Source of the DNA: Asterias rubens
Taxonomy: Eukaryota; Echinodermata; Asteroidea; Forcipulatida; Asteriidae
Assembly: GCF_902459465.1 (NCBI RefSeq)
Contig: NC_047069.1
Location: forward strand, 3,844,001-3,908,000
Length of the DNA stretch: 64,000 nucleotides
Direction: 5' to 3'
The notes below the pieces were generated by a model. That model did not search any database. It saw only the letters and a program-made list of their open reading frames with translations, and had not been told where the DNA came from. Both the position numbers and the translations under genes were made by a program. Shown here piece after piece: positions 1 to 11,225 of this stretch. Position 1 is the stretch's first letter; the number at the start of each line of letters is the position of its first letter.

Positions 1-400
1 CAAAGAACCATCTAACATGGCACAGGTGTTTACCAATGAAAATGAAGATTCTTTTTTTTTGTTAACTACTAGCTGCGACTAGGTGTATTGCACGTGCACA
101 CACGTGCATGAGGAATATAAAACTGAACAGCAAGATCTTCTATGGTATCTCGCGTTAGCAATGAACCATTTATTATTACACTAGTGGTTACCAATGAAAA
201 TTCAGCTTTTATTTTATTGACTGCTACGGGCGAAGTTTTTTACAGGGTGTGCAATACGATTGCAGCAGCAAGATTTTCCCTGGTATCTCGCAGTAGCAAT
301 GAACCATCCAGCATTAAACAGGTGGTTACCAATGAAAACCAAGACTCTATTTATTGCATTGGCAATAAACTGCCGGCGACCAAAGTTTTGCAAGGGAAAC
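1..400. repeat. Diverged tandem repeat, about 140-150 bp period
   Basis: A block containing GAACCAT, then a variable stretch, then TTACCAATGAAAA occurs three times, near 5-40, 160-200 and 299-342. This suggests three degraded copies of one unit. The largest open frame here (about 90 codons) is made of this repeat and resembles no known protein. Confidence 0.5.
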
Positions 401-529
401 TTCCCAAAACATGAACGCAAGTTAAAATGTCACACATTTTTTCAATCTTGTAAAATGTTAATTGACTTTAAAATTGAATTTAAAACTAAACTAAATTAGT
501 TAAAACAGTTTTATTAGCCCAATTTGTTA

Positions 530-608
530 TTGTCATGTACACAAGTACACGTGTTGTGTGCATGCACAGTGATGACGTATGTATCTATATTTAGTGCGCT
601 GCGTTTAA
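530..608. mobile_element. pogo/Tigger-like repeat, left fragment
   Basis: This stretch, containing TGATGACGTATGTATCTATA and GCGCTGCGTTTA, matches the reverse complement of 15120-15225. The same repeat resumes at 4924-4998 on the far side of the foldback element, so it is one half of a split repeat. Confidence 0.6.
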
Positions 609-3600
609 GAGTCAGTTCAGGTAAATAATTGACATAGTTACTCACGGTCAAAAAATGAATTTTTTTTTATACTTTGAGGGTGGAAGGGCCTTGGGGTGCA
701 AGTAAACAAAATTGCATTTTCAATTCTATATATAGCCCGTTGCCATGGTTACGGCTCATTTTGTTTTTTTGCCATTTTAGCTCATATTTACAACTCCACC
801 CCACCAAAATGCAAAATTATTTCAACAAACCTTTTATATCACTACAAAGTATCATCCTTGGCCTTCCTTGAGAAAAAAAATTATTGCTTTAAATATCACC
901 CTTGTGCTATTTTTGCATCATGCATTACAGTATGTTTTTAGAAATTGCAAAATCGACATTTTTACCCTATTTTTGGACCCCAAAATGTCAACTTGCCAGG
1001 GGTCTCAGAAAATTGTCCTTTCCGCTGTGATTAGGGCCAACATTGGTCTTTCCATATCTGGTGTCAAAAACTTGGGCAATTGTATCCTGTTGTGACAGTA
1101 CTGCCTCAAAACTAGACTTTTTTCCAAAAAACGTGAAAAATGCCTTTTTAAGGGTCTTTTCACAATACTTTTCTTATACTTTGTGGATGGTAGGGACTTG
1201 GGGGTCCAAATAAACAGCATTTACTTTTCAAATCATAATATAACACGTTGCCATGGTAACAGTTCATTTGTGTTTAGGCCACTTTAGGCCGATTTTGGGG
1301 TCTGAAAAACTTTTTTTTTAAATTAATATTTACAACTCCACCCCACCAAAAAACAAAAATATTTCATAAAACCTTTTACATCACTACAAAGTATCATCCT
1401 TGGCTTTACTTGAGACAAAAAAATATTGCTATAAATTTTACCCTTGTGCTATTTTTAGAACGTGCATTAGAATATGTTTTTTTGAACTTGCAAAATCAAC
1501 ATTTTTACCATATTTTTTGCCCTCAAAATTTCATTTTTTCAGGGGTCTCAGAATATTTTCCTTTCGGTTTTGATCAGGGCCACAATTTGTCTTTTTATTT
1601 CTGGTAAGAAAAACTCGGGCAATTGTATCCTGATGTAACAGAACTGTCTCAAATATAAACCCTTTTCCCCGAAAACATAGAGAAATGCATTTTGAAATAT
1701 TTGCTTCATTTTGAATTTATAACATGAATAAGTTAGAAATAATTCCATCAATCTGGCAGCTTTTCATAAGCACTCTGTAGGCTTAGTGCATTACCAAACA
1801 TTGATCAGGACTTGTTGATGACCTAAATCTTAGAATTTGCCCCGCCCCGACTCGGCCCAATCATATTTCTTGACATTGCATAAAAAAAACAAAGTTTTGT
1901 GAACAGCGCCTCTTTTTTGAAAGTCACATTTTTTAATTCCCCTTGCACATAAAGAAAGTTTGTATTGTCTTAATTGTTTATTGGTTCTCAGAATATTTCC
2001 CTTTTGGTTGTGATTGGGCTATCATTATGGTTTGCATGTCTGCTGGGGAGAAACACTTTCGTTTATTGTATCCTGTTGTGACACTTCTGCCTCAAACATG
2101 GTAGTTTTTCTAAAAACAATAAAAATGCATTTTGAAGTTATCCCTTAGTTTGAATTGATAAAAAACAAAAACGAGCATGCTTGTTAAAAAAATATGGCAC
2201 TGTTTCCATGCTCTTTAAGTAACAAATAAAAAGTTTATAACCATGCTTTGCCACTGAGAGTTCTTGTTTTGTCATGACTACTTTACCTAGTTGTACAGGT
2301 ATGATTCACATTGCAAGAAGAGAAGTAGTGCGATGAGCATTCTTTACTATTCTTGTCTATACATGGCCTTATAACAGTCTTCTTGGTCCCCTGCCCGCTA
2401 CCAAACTAAACATTTTCATCCCTATCAGATAACAAAGAGGCTCTAAAAGTGAGCAAGTACTGTGTCCAAAGTATCTAAATGGCCATTCACCTGCTTTGGC
2501 CTTCTGTAAGCAGTTCCCCCATCCATGGTGGGGTTCCTTTCAATTGTACTGTTGCAAACAATAAAAGTGTTGGTTTATTTAACGTGATAAACAATTCAGC
2601 AGGTAATGTTTGACAATGTTTTTTGTTGATCGTTCTCAGAGACATATATAATAATTATGAACTAGTAAGATAGTGAATGGAAAAAATAATCAAACTAGCC
2701 TGAATAAACTTTTGTCAATGCAAATGCATCTTACTTATTGATGTTGAGCAGGTGCAAGTATTTACAACTTCTTTCAATGTTGTTCCATTAAAGGAACACG
2801 TTGCCTTGGATCGGTCGAGTTGGCCTTTGAAAAGCGTTTGTAAACGTTTATTACAAAATGCATATGATTAGAAAGATATTTTAAAAGTAGAATATAATGA
2901 TCCACACAAGTATCACTCAAAAACATCTTTCTAACCATGCATTTTATAACAAGCGGTTACAAACGCATTTCAAATACCAACTTGACCGATCCCAGGCAAC
3001 GTGTTCCGTTTAAATGATCTCTTACGCTCATCTTGCAAATCGTTAGTATCATTGTTTTTAATAAGATCTTGGCAAACTTTTCCAACACTTTTAAGCGGGC
3101 TTTTTAATTTCCCACATTTGTGTTGGACATGATTGGATGCTCAAAACCATCTGCCTCAAGCACAGAAACTACATTGTTTATGATCTCTATCTCTATGAAA
3201 AGTTTTACATTTGGTAGCAGGCAGGGACCAAGGAGAGTAGGCCCTGTATTAAAGACAACTTGTAAAGAATGCTCATCGTACTCTACTTGCAATGGGAATC
3301 ATACCTGTACAATAGGTAAAATAGCCAAATCAAGAACTCTCAGTGGCAAAGCATTGGTTATGGCTTGGTTGGATACCATTATGTTTAAATAAAAACTTTG
3401 TATTCATTACTCAAAGGGCATGGGAACAGTGCCAGATTTTTAACAAGCATGCATTGTTTTTGGAAAAATTACTATACTTAAGGCATGATCAGTCACAACA
3501 AGATACAATAAACACAGTGTTTCTACCCAGAAGACATGAAAATACCAATAACAACCGAAAGGGAACACTTTCAAAAAAAGAGGCGCTATTCACAAAACAT

Positions 3601-4923
3601 TGTTTTATGCAATGTCAAGAAATATGATTGGGGCTGGACCGGGCAAATTCTAAAATTAAGGTCATCAACAGTTCCTGATCAATGTTGGGTAATCCACTAA
3701 GCCTATAGAGTGCTTAGGAAAAGCTGCAAGATTTATAGAATTATTACTTTTTAATGTTATAAATTCAATATGAAGAAAAAACAATTCAAAATGCATTGTT
3801 CTATTTGGGGAAAAAAGTCTATTTTGGAGACAGTACTGTTAACATCAGGATATACTTGCCCAAGTTTTTCTTACCAGAAATAAAAAGACAAATTTTGGCC
3901 CTGATCAAACCCGAAAGGAAAATATTCTGAGACCCCTGAAAACATGAAATTTTGAGGGCAAAAAATATGGTAAAAATGTTGATTTTGCAAGTTCAAAAAA
4001 ACATATTCTAATGCACGTTCTAAAAATAGCACAAGGGTAAAATTTATTGCAATATTTTTTTGTCTCAAGTAAAGCCAAGGATGATACTTTGTAGTGATGT
4101 AAAAGGTTTTGTGAAATATTTTTGTTTTTTGGTGGAGTGGAGTTGTAAATATTAACTTAAAAAAAAAGTTTTTCAGACCCCCAAATCAGCCTAAAGTGGC
4201 CTAAACACAAATGAACTGTTACCATGGCAACGTGTTATATTATAATTTGAAATGTAAATGCTGTTTATTTGGACCCCAAGTCCCTACCATCCACAAAGTA
4301 TAGTTTTTTTTACCATGGACACGTATGTCGATATTATGCGAAAAGACCCTTAAAAAGGAATTTTTCACGTTTTTTGGAAAAAAGTCTAATTTTGAGGCAG
4401 TACTGTCACAACAGGATACAATTGCCCAAGTTTTTGACACCAGATATGGAAAGACCAATGTTGGCCCTAATCACAGCCGAAAGGAACATTTTCTGAGACC
4501 CCTGGCAAGTTGACATTTTGGGGTCCAAAAATAGGGTAAAAATGTTGATTTTGCAATTTCTAAAAACATACTGTAATGCATGATGCAAAAATAGCACAAG
4601 GGTGATATTTAAAGCAATAATTTTTTTCTCAAGGAAGGCCAAGGATGATACTTTGTAGTGATATAAAAGGTTTGTTGAAATAATTTTGCATTTTGGTGTG
4701 GTGGAGTTGTAAATATGAGCTAAAAACCAGTTTTTCAGACCCCAAAATTGGCCTAAAATGGCAAAAAAACAAAATGAGCCGTTACCATGGCAACGGGCTA
4801 TATATAGAATTGAAAATGCAATTTTGTTTACTTGCACCCCAAGGCCCTTCCACCCACAAAGTATAAAAAAAAATCATTTTTTGACCGTGAGCAACTATGT
4901 CAATTATTTACCTGAACTGACTC
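609..4923. mobile_element. 4.3-kb foldback element with TTAA target-site duplication
   Basis: The left end reads GAGTCAGTTCAGGTAAATAA and the right end is its reverse complement. Both are bordered by TTAA (605-608 and 4924-4927). The arms (about 609-2450 and 3100-4923) are near-continuous inverted copies. Each arm is built of diverged units about 500 bp long: the ATACTTTG.GG.TGG.AGGG block recurs at 667 and 1175, and a third, more diverged unit lies near 1980-2160. No transposase frame is present; open frames of 60-143 codons are repeat shadows found in mirror copies on both strands. TTAA duplications are typical of the piggyBac and Kolobok superfamilies, so it is probably a non-autonomous derivative. 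The centre carries a nested TTAA element. Confidence 0.8.
2792..3009. mobile_element. Nested palindromic MITE (TTAA family, AGGAACACG ends)
   Basis: The ends are AGGAACACGTTGCCTTGGAT and a diverged reverse complement ending CAACGTGTTCCGT, with TTAA at 2788-2791 and 3010-3013. The whole 218 bp is close to a palindrome. A second, longer copy is at 56394-56753. It sits in the centre of the larger foldback. Confidence 0.75.
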
Positions 4924-4998
4924 TTAAGACGAGATTCGGATAATACGAGGAAAATGGGCCAGTCCGGCAGACCTCGTATTAACGGGAGTCGACTGTAT
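4924..4998. mobile_element. pogo/Tigger-like repeat, right fragment with terminal inverted repeat
   Basis: Reads TTCGGATAATACGAGGAAAA and ends AACGGGAGTCGACTG followed by TA. This matches the reverse complement of 15049-15115. The CAGTCGACTCCCGTTATAACG-like terminus next to TA is typical of the pogo/Tigger branch of Tc1/mariner. Confidence 0.6.
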
Positions 4999-5214
4999 AC
5001 AGGAAACCAAATTATGTCACACAAAAATGTTGACAATATTATCTTCATTGAGTGTGAAAACGACCTTTGTGGGCTATTCAATCGTGTGTATGAACAATAT
5101 CCACATCAGTAAACCTACCTTTATAAAGGTTAACAAAAATATTTTGTAGGGTTTTAAATGGCACACATTAGGTCCCCGAAGTTCAAGAAATGATCCATAA
5201 TTCAGAACACTTAC

Positions 5215-5509
5215 CGAGGGGGTCCAGCATTTGTGCAACAGACTGCCCAATATCACGAAGAAAGTTGGCTGGGTCAGGGAATCCTGGACCATATCCTTGG
5301 CTTGCGTCAGCCTGGCTTGTTCCTTCAGGTTTTGGACCTGCACCCTCAGACTTCTGCTGTGGGTTGTCTGTGCTGCCAAATTGCTGTTGCTCACGCTGGC
5401 AATACTGCTGTTGTTGTTGTTGTTGTTGCTGCAACCACCAATGGCGCCATCCTGGATGGCCATGCCCGCCGCTAAAAGCTCGCCACATACCAGGATTACA
5501 ACCAAAACC
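5215..5509 (-). CDS. SQSTM1: SQSTM1 exon 4: linker with polyglutamine
   Basis: The acceptor is CTGAAATAG/GGTTTTGG and the donor CTCG/GTAAGT. It encodes a Gly/Trp/His-rich stretch, nine consecutive Gln (mixed CAA/CAG), and the conserved helix ending MLDPLG. Ends in phase 1. Confidence 0.88.
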
Positions 5510-8487
5510 CTATTTCAGAGAAAATGAATATTCAGTTATTTAAAAAGCCAGCGTTGTAACCAAGTCATTTTTCCTCAAGTCAAGTCAAATCACAGTGAAA
5601 TTTTCGCAAGTCAAGTCAAGTCACATAAAGTCCCAAAATAAGTCCATTCTCATTAAAGACAGTGGACACTATAGGTAATGTCAAAGACCAGTCTTCTCAC
5701 TTGGTGTATCTCAACATATACATAAAATAACACACCTGTGAAAATTTGAGCTCAATCGGTCGTCGAAGTTGCGAGATAATAATGAAAGAAAAAAACATCC
5801 TTGTCACACGATTTGTTTGCTTTTAGATGGTTGATTTCGAGACCTCAAATTCTCACAATGTTTTATACCATCAACCTCTCCCCGGCCATTACTCATTACC
5901 AAGTAAAGTTTTATGCTAATAATTATTTTGAGTAAATACCAATAGTGTCCACTGCCTGTAAATTGTGACAAACTTAAGTAAAATCAAAACTTTTCGTCGA
6001 CTACCTTTGTTTTCCACCTTTTCCACCTTTGTTTCAATTCAAATTGGTGACTCGAGTCGGACTCAAGTCCAAGTCACCGACTTGAGTCAACAACACTGTG
6101 AAAGGCATCGAGTTCTAGTTTGGATTGAACAAATTATTAATCTTAGATAATAAAATATTTATGACAAAAGTTTAGCTCACCCCAAGTCTTGTTCGGCCAA
6201 TCTGAGGTTTGCGGAACTTGACGAACTGGTGTTCCTCATGCAGTCCCTTTGACTCGCATCTTTTGCAAAGATCGTAATCTGGGCACTCGATACACTTGAA
6301 ACGTGGTCCCCGGATAGGAGAATTACAGCCATCACAGACAACACCCGGATGAAAGATATCCTCTTCACGTACATTTGGGCCGCGGCCATCATATCCATCA
6401 GAGCCTCGACTAGTCTTAGTCTCTGTATATACATAACAACAATTGTTTCATATTTATCAAATACATCTCGGTTTGACATTTTACACTGTAATTAAATATA
6501 AAGTCTGAAATTTTTCCCATATTTAAATGCCTCTGCAGTGTTAACTATTTGTACATGTAGTTGTACTCGAAGTATGGAAAGATTAAAAATCAAGACTAAA
6601 AAAATAAGCCTTAAGAAAAAATTTACTGTCAACAATCATTTAGATGATTTTGTATATATTTACTGGTAAGGTCTCTTGACAAGTAGTAAAATAAAAGAAA
6701 TTAAATGTTTGCACAAAATGGCAATTTTAGACAATGCAAATTGGGGGAAAAAAGAAAACTAAAGATACAGTTGGCATTTCAGTTTTGTGTGGTAAAAAAT
6801 ACCCCCCAAAAAATATCAGCTGATCAACTGAGATATGGAAGCTTGTACACTACTGCTGCAATTAGGCCTATAGTGGGCTGATAGGACAAGCAAAGAAGAA
6901 CCCACCTTTGATGAAGATGCGGAACACATCTCCATCTCTCTGGCCAAGAGCTTCTACTAATTCCTCATCACTGGAGAATGTTATCAGGTCTTCATCAGTG
7001 TCTGCAGTCAAAATGAGGAAGACAATGAGAAGAAATAATAAAAACTAGAATACAGTTATGGATATTATAACAAACTCAAAGTGGCTGAATATGGTTATGT
7101 TATTCCCATTGTAATAATGGAAAGTCAGGAAGCAACAATTGATACAAAAAAATGTTCACTACACCTTCAAGCTTTCTTTTAAAGTTGATCTGAATGATAG
7201 TTTTTTTTTTTTTTTTGCAATTCACTTTGTTACTCAGAGTGTAGATCATCAGCATTGTTCAATCCGAGAAAATAATATCTTTTTTAACCTACAAGTCATA
7301 CAGCAATATTTCTTACTGTTTAAAATAATCCAAATTATCCAAACTTTCCAAACAAATAAAGAAAACTATTTGTGTTTTCCCTTTCTCTTCCATTCAGTTC
7401 ACTGGATTAAATCAATACAATGATACACTAGCGAATGAATTGTTGAGCACTGTGACTCCTCAAAGTTATCAAAGAGATTCATGTTGTTGTAAGGGGATTG
7501 GAATGTCATATTCATTCATGAGCAATGGCCACTCTTCTATTTAGCACAATCACTCTCTTTTAATGATGAATCATCTTGCTGTGAGTGATGCAAGACCTTC
7601 AAAAGTTATATTACAAGACAAAATAAACAGGCCCCAACCTTTGCAGACTTGGTTTTCATATTTTGATGGAAGCTAAAATCTGGACTACTCCATTCCATGA
7701 GGGGAAGTCGAGTGAAATGGAAAAGACAGATTTCACCGTGTAATCATATTATGTGCCAATGCACGAACAATACATTACAATTTTGTTTCAATCATAGATC
7801 CTTGGATGTCACTGGATTTTTTTTCTTCAGAATATAGATGCCAAAAATTCATCCACACACTGACAATTTTAACAACCCCTTCTAAACAATGTGGATGAAC
7901 TATGTAGACAGCAACCTTGGGCCCAATTTTCATAGAGCTGCTAAGCACAAAAGTTTTCTTAGCATGAAATTGCTCCCTTGATAAAAACAGGATTACCAAC
8001 CAATTTTCCATTTCTTGCACATAGCAACAAATTGCAATATTATCCTGAAAATCATGCAGAAGTTTGGTTTACAATCCGTGTTTTATCAAGGAAGAAATTT
8101 TATGCTGAGCAAATTTTTGTGCCTAGCAGCTCTATTAAATTGGGCCCTTGTCAACTGTGACATGTTTCGCTCATTTAAACCAAAGTTCATTCTTCGGAAC
8201 AATGGCGTGAAGCAATAAACATACAATAACTATCCATATTGGATGAGCAATTGCCAACTGTGACGCCATGTAAGTTTAAGGTAATGCCAGAATAACAAAA
8301 AGAAATTTGACTGACCTTTCCAGGCCAAAGTAAAGTTGTCCGGTGATCCTAAAGAGGGAAAGACTTGAGCTACTTTCTTTGACATGTACTCATAGTTGGC
8401 TGCAACAGTCGGGTCCACAGAAAAGCGCCGAATTTCTTTGCCAACATTCTCCCCTCGCTTTAGGTACGCCTTCACGGTAAGTGCCAT
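5215..8487 (-). CDS. SQSTM1: Sequestosome-1/p62 autophagy receptor, 5' four coding exons (partial)
   Basis: p62 is a cytosolic adaptor that binds ubiquitinated cargo and LC3/GABARAP and also scaffolds aPKC and TRAF6 signalling. Minus-strand exons are 8487-8316, 7001-6906, 6422-6181 and 5509-5215, all with GT-AG borders and consistent phases, giving 268 complete codons. The start is the ATG at 8487 (context GTGAACATGG), which gives MALTVKAYL as in other p62 proteins. An in-frame GTG two codons upstream is not needed. Residues 1-88 form the PB1 domain: Lys6, the EIRRFS motif, and the acidic OPCA stretch DTDED...SSDEEL at 58-72. Residues 119-154 form the ZZ zinc finger with all eight ligands (Cys119, 122, 133, 136, 142, 145, His151, 154). 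A glycine-rich linker with nine glutamines precedes a conserved [21 protein letters not shown] segment. The LIR, KIR and UBA exons are not seen; they should lie beyond position 1, which makes the next intron longer than 5 kb. Confidence 0.93.
5549..6098. mobile_element. hAT-like MITE in SQSTM1 intron 3, split by another MITE
   Basis: The ends are CAGCGTTGTAACCAAGTCA and, reverse complemented, CAGTGTTGTTGACTCAAGTC. The interior is rich in CAAGTC/GACTTG. Flanks TAAAAAGC (5541-5548) and TGAAAGGC (6099-6106) agree at 6 of 8 bases, compatible with an aged 8-bp duplication. A second MITE occupies 5657-5957. Confidence 0.6.
5657..5957. mobile_element. TTAA-type MITE (GGCAGTGGACACTATTGG family), nested copy
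   Basis: Begins AGACAGTGGACACTATAGG after TTAA (5653-5656) and ends CCAATAGTGTCCACTGCCT. Other copies of this family lie at 19413, 27408, 32026, 37347, 47086 and 63818, most of them bordered by TTAA. Confidence 0.75.
6181..6422 (-). CDS. SQSTM1: SQSTM1 exon 3: ZZ zinc finger
   Basis: The acceptor is ATATACAG/AGACT and the donor CTTGGG/GTGAG, ending in phase 0. It holds the whole ZZ finger, starting at [16 protein letters not shown] and ending with KGLHEEH. An overlapping 100-codon frame on the same strand is a shadow. Confidence 0.92.
6423..6905. other. SQSTM1 intron 2
   Basis: AT-rich intron. I see no gene, repeat terminus or other feature in it. Confidence 0.6.
6906..7001 (-). CDS. SQSTM1: SQSTM1 exon 2: acidic OPCA part of PB1
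   Basis: The acceptor is TTTTGACTGCAG/ACACTG and the donor AAAG/GTGGG. The frame reads [15 protein letters not shown] followed by VFRIFIK, the acidic loop and last strand of PB1. Phase 1 on both sides. Confidence 0.9.
7002..8315. other. SQSTM1 intron 1
   Basis: AT-rich intron with one MITE (7919-8147). The stretch 7002-7918 shows a T-run at 7201-7216 and nothing else recognisable. Confidence 0.6.
7919..8147. mobile_element. MITE with GGGCCCAATTT ends
   Basis: GGGCCCAATTTTCATAGAGC at the left end is mirrored by AGCTCTATTAAATTGGGCCC at the right. Imperfect inverted repeats continue inward. Related fragments occur at 38019-38110 and 35120-35310. Confidence 0.65.
8316..8487 (-). CDS. SQSTM1: SQSTM1 exon 1: first part of PB1 domain
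   Basis: Encodes 57 codons plus one base, from MALTVKAYL to FTLAWK. The donor reads GGAAAG/GTCAG. It carries the basic face of PB1 (Lys6 and the Arg-Arg of EIRRFS) that contacts partner PB1 domains or the next p62 subunit. Confidence 0.92.
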
Positions 8488-8614
8488 GTTCACCTTGTGT
8501 GCGTTCTCTCTTCAAGCATAAAGAAAGACATGTTTAATACAATTATTACGAGGCATGTGATCAAAAATGAAACCCAAATTAATTATCAATAAATTAAAAA
8601 TGCTTTGATTATCA

Positions 8615-8725
8615 ACACAGCAAAGATGCACTATATACTGGGTACTTTCCCGAATTCTGTGACTGAACAAAACTACAGGCATATTTAGTTGGGTGGGATT
8701 CAAACCCATACGATACCTGTCCTTT
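8615..8725 (-). mobile_element. tRNA-derived SINE fragment (minus strand)
   Basis: Reading the minus strand, a B-box-like GGGTTTGAATCCCACC is followed by AATATGCCTGTAG...ACAG..TTCGGGAAAGTAC and a CAGTATATAGTGC tail. The same order appears at 28133-28296 and 33480-33612, so all three belong to one SINE family. Confidence 0.6.
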
Positions 8726-8861
8726 TTTTCACATAATCACAGTTATACACGTGCGATGCAGCAGGAAAAAAAAAGTGAGTACCGAGTAGAAAGTTGCATT
8801 TTTTGAAGAAATTATTGAACGTAACTCAACAAAAGGGAAATACAAGCATTATGAATGTAAA

Positions 8862-8914
8862 GCATTACCCATCCTACTCAATATACATTGTATATTGAGT
8901 AGGATGGGGAATGC
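8862..8914. other. Near-perfect DNA hairpin upstream of SQSTM1
   Basis: CCCATCCTACTCAATATA (8868-8885) is exactly complementary to 8891-8908 across a 5-base loop. With one mismatch the stem extends outwards through GCATT/AATGC to about 24 bp. It may be a minimal inverted-repeat element or a structured RNA site. Confidence 0.7.
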
Positions 8915-8919
8915 GTTTC

Positions 8920-10342
8920 GTGTACAATACACAGGAAACTTCAGTTCTGGCTGGCTAACGGTCGCAAAACTTTCACCCATCAACGCTGATTTGAAAAACA
9001 TTTAACGTTAAAAAAGCCCTAAATATGTGACCCCTATTAAGGCTCACAGGGGAGCCTTATAGTTTCTAGAAGTAGGTGTAGGGGTAAAACCAAATAATTG
9101 TTTGATCAAATATCCCCAATGTAAATCCACTAACATTTATTTGATCAACACAACTTTTGTTCTCCATTCCCATATACAGACTGAAGAAGGCCAGAAGAAC
9201 GAGGCCTGGAGTTCAGAGTGTTCAATAATTACTTTAGTATTTACACGGAGAGCAGTTGCTACTATTTCCAATTTCAACTTCCTGAAAAATAACATCACAA
9301 ATTACATAATATTGAAACAACTAATTTTTGTCTGTTTTATGGTCTATTTCTACCTCTATGGTGTGTTGCAAAGGTCTGGAAAAACAGAGGATTCATTGCA
9401 AAAAAACTAGAACTTATAAGGGATCGTACTACAATTTCAATGACTATATTTTTTAGGACTAAAGTACCATCTTACCACTTATTTTTCGAACAAATCAGCA
9501 ACAAATCTCTCAAAACTCGCTTCGTCTTTTGCAGAAAATCCTGTTGATCGCTTGTGAAGTGTCTTGATAAAACGAGAATGGTAGTGTTTGGAAAAGAAGA
9601 GCCTTTATATCAGGTTTGACGGAGTAACGATAGTTCTAGAATCTGTTGTTATACGTACCAATAACGTTGTTGTGTGTACATTTAGGCCTACATTTGTTTA
9701 TTTTGCGTAGGCAATAATAAAGGCATGTCTAAAAATAGCGATGACATCATCATGAGTTGTGCGGATTGACCGCCGACATGTTGATGATTATTCAGTTTTG
9801 AAAGTCGGCCATTAACAATTTCAAAAATTCAAAAAAACAAGCTTTTGATGGATTTTTTTAGGGCTTAGAATTACCATGGCGGTACACACGAGCGTAAAGA
9901 GGAAGGAAGTAATCGACAAAGCGGAAATCCAATGCTTTAAAATGTATAACATGTGTTTATGTTGTTTTGTATAATCATGGAGGTGGGGCGGGGGGGGGGG
10001 TCGACAAAATGTATAACATTTGTTATTTATTTGTGTTGTTTTGTAACACAATGTATTATTTGAGTGATGTTTGTTTATTTTCTTTCGGGTTCGGGGGACT
10101 CATAAATTAAACTTTCTGACCACGAATTTATTTTGGACCAATGGTTTCTGACAAGGTGACGGTGGGGCCCCTTTTTACCATGGCTTTTTAAAATAAGTCC
10201 CACAACGGCATTTCTTGTTTAGTCCGAAATCACATGTAAACTTTTTATTCACTGATCGGATGCGAACATTTCCTCGTTTTGATACCATCATTAAAACATA
10301 ACTGAACTGAAATAAAAATAAAATAAACACACGTCCCCGGTA
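8920..10342. other. SQSTM1-SREBF divergent intergenic region
   Basis: No coding sequence recognised. It must hold the SQSTM1 promoter and possibly distal SREBF control DNA, but I cannot place a start site. A G-run lies near 9988-9998. Short hairpin at 9029-9060 (AAGGCTC/GAGCCTT). Confidence 0.5.
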
Positions 10343-11037
10343 AATACCGACAACTCACGACCCCTCACGACAACAATTTTTAAGTGCACTTTAACAGAAC
10401 ATTTGAACATAAGTCAACCATTAAATATATGCACAAGAGTCATATGCACCCAAATCACTTTCAAACTGTTAAAAATTATATTTGTAACTGTAGAAAAGGT
10501 GTGTTTTACCCCGAATTTAGTAACGAACGGAAATATCCGCCATGTTGTCTTTCAACGCACTTGGACGATTCTATTATACCGCAGGGGTGATGCAACATGC
10601 AAAATGATTATTTACTCTTTTTAAAAATGTATTTCATGGAGTTTAAAACAATATTATATTTAAGTTTCCCCTTTTAACTTCGAATTCCAGAGTGGCGGCT
10701 TATTTACTAACAAGAAAGAAAAAATCAGCAGCTAAAACCAAAACGAAAAAATACAACTCAGCCCTCAGAAATTACATCGCTTCCTGCGGTGTAATAGAAT
10801 CGTCTAAGTACGTCGAAAGACAAAATGGCGAATATTTCCGTTCGTTACTAAATTCGGGGTAAAAAACACCTTTTTTACAGTTACAATGACAATTTTTTCA
10901 ACAGTTTGAAAGTGATTTCGATGCATATGACTCTTGTGCACATATTTAATGGTTGAATTACGTTCAAATGTTCTGTTAAAGTGCATTTAAAAATTGTTGT
11001 CGTGAGTTGTCGTGAGGGGTCGTGAGTTGTCGGTATT
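10343..11037. mobile_element. Foldback element just upstream of SREBF
   Basis: Left end TAAATACCGACAACTCACG and right end CGTGAGTTGTCGGTATTTA are mirror images, consistent with TA duplications. Arms of about 240 bp (10343-10583 and 10790-11037) match closely and flank a 200-bp centre. The termini contain GTCGTGAG reiterated three times. No transposase. Confidence 0.75.
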
Positions 11038-11215
11038 TAGTGCGACCGCTCGTGGCCCTTCTTTTGGGGGGTTTTGTTTGTATTGTTCCAGGCAGCCAGG
11101 GTAGCCTGAAGTGAGCCACCTTGCGACGGGGGTAACATGTCATTAATTATAACTGGGCTTATTTACATATTGTTGTTATTTCATGACGCAGAATCGTACG
11201 ATGGCTCGGAGAATT

Positions 11216-11225
11216 CTGATTGGTT
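11216..11225 (-). promoter_or_regulatory. Possible inverted CCAAT box of SREBF
   Basis: CTGATTGGTT (AACCAATCAG on the minus strand), about 200 bp before the SREBF start codon. NF-Y sites of this kind act with SREBP in vertebrate SREBF and target promoters. Here it is a sequence match only. Confidence 0.3.

Noticed and set aside
4406-4837. 143-codon minus-strand frame
   Set aside because: Lies in the foldback arm; mirror versions occur in the other arm near 700-1095, so it is a repeat shadow.
5074-5505. 143-codon minus-strand frame overlapping SQSTM1 exon 4
   Set aside because: A shadow frame; the p62 frame with spliced borders explains the region.
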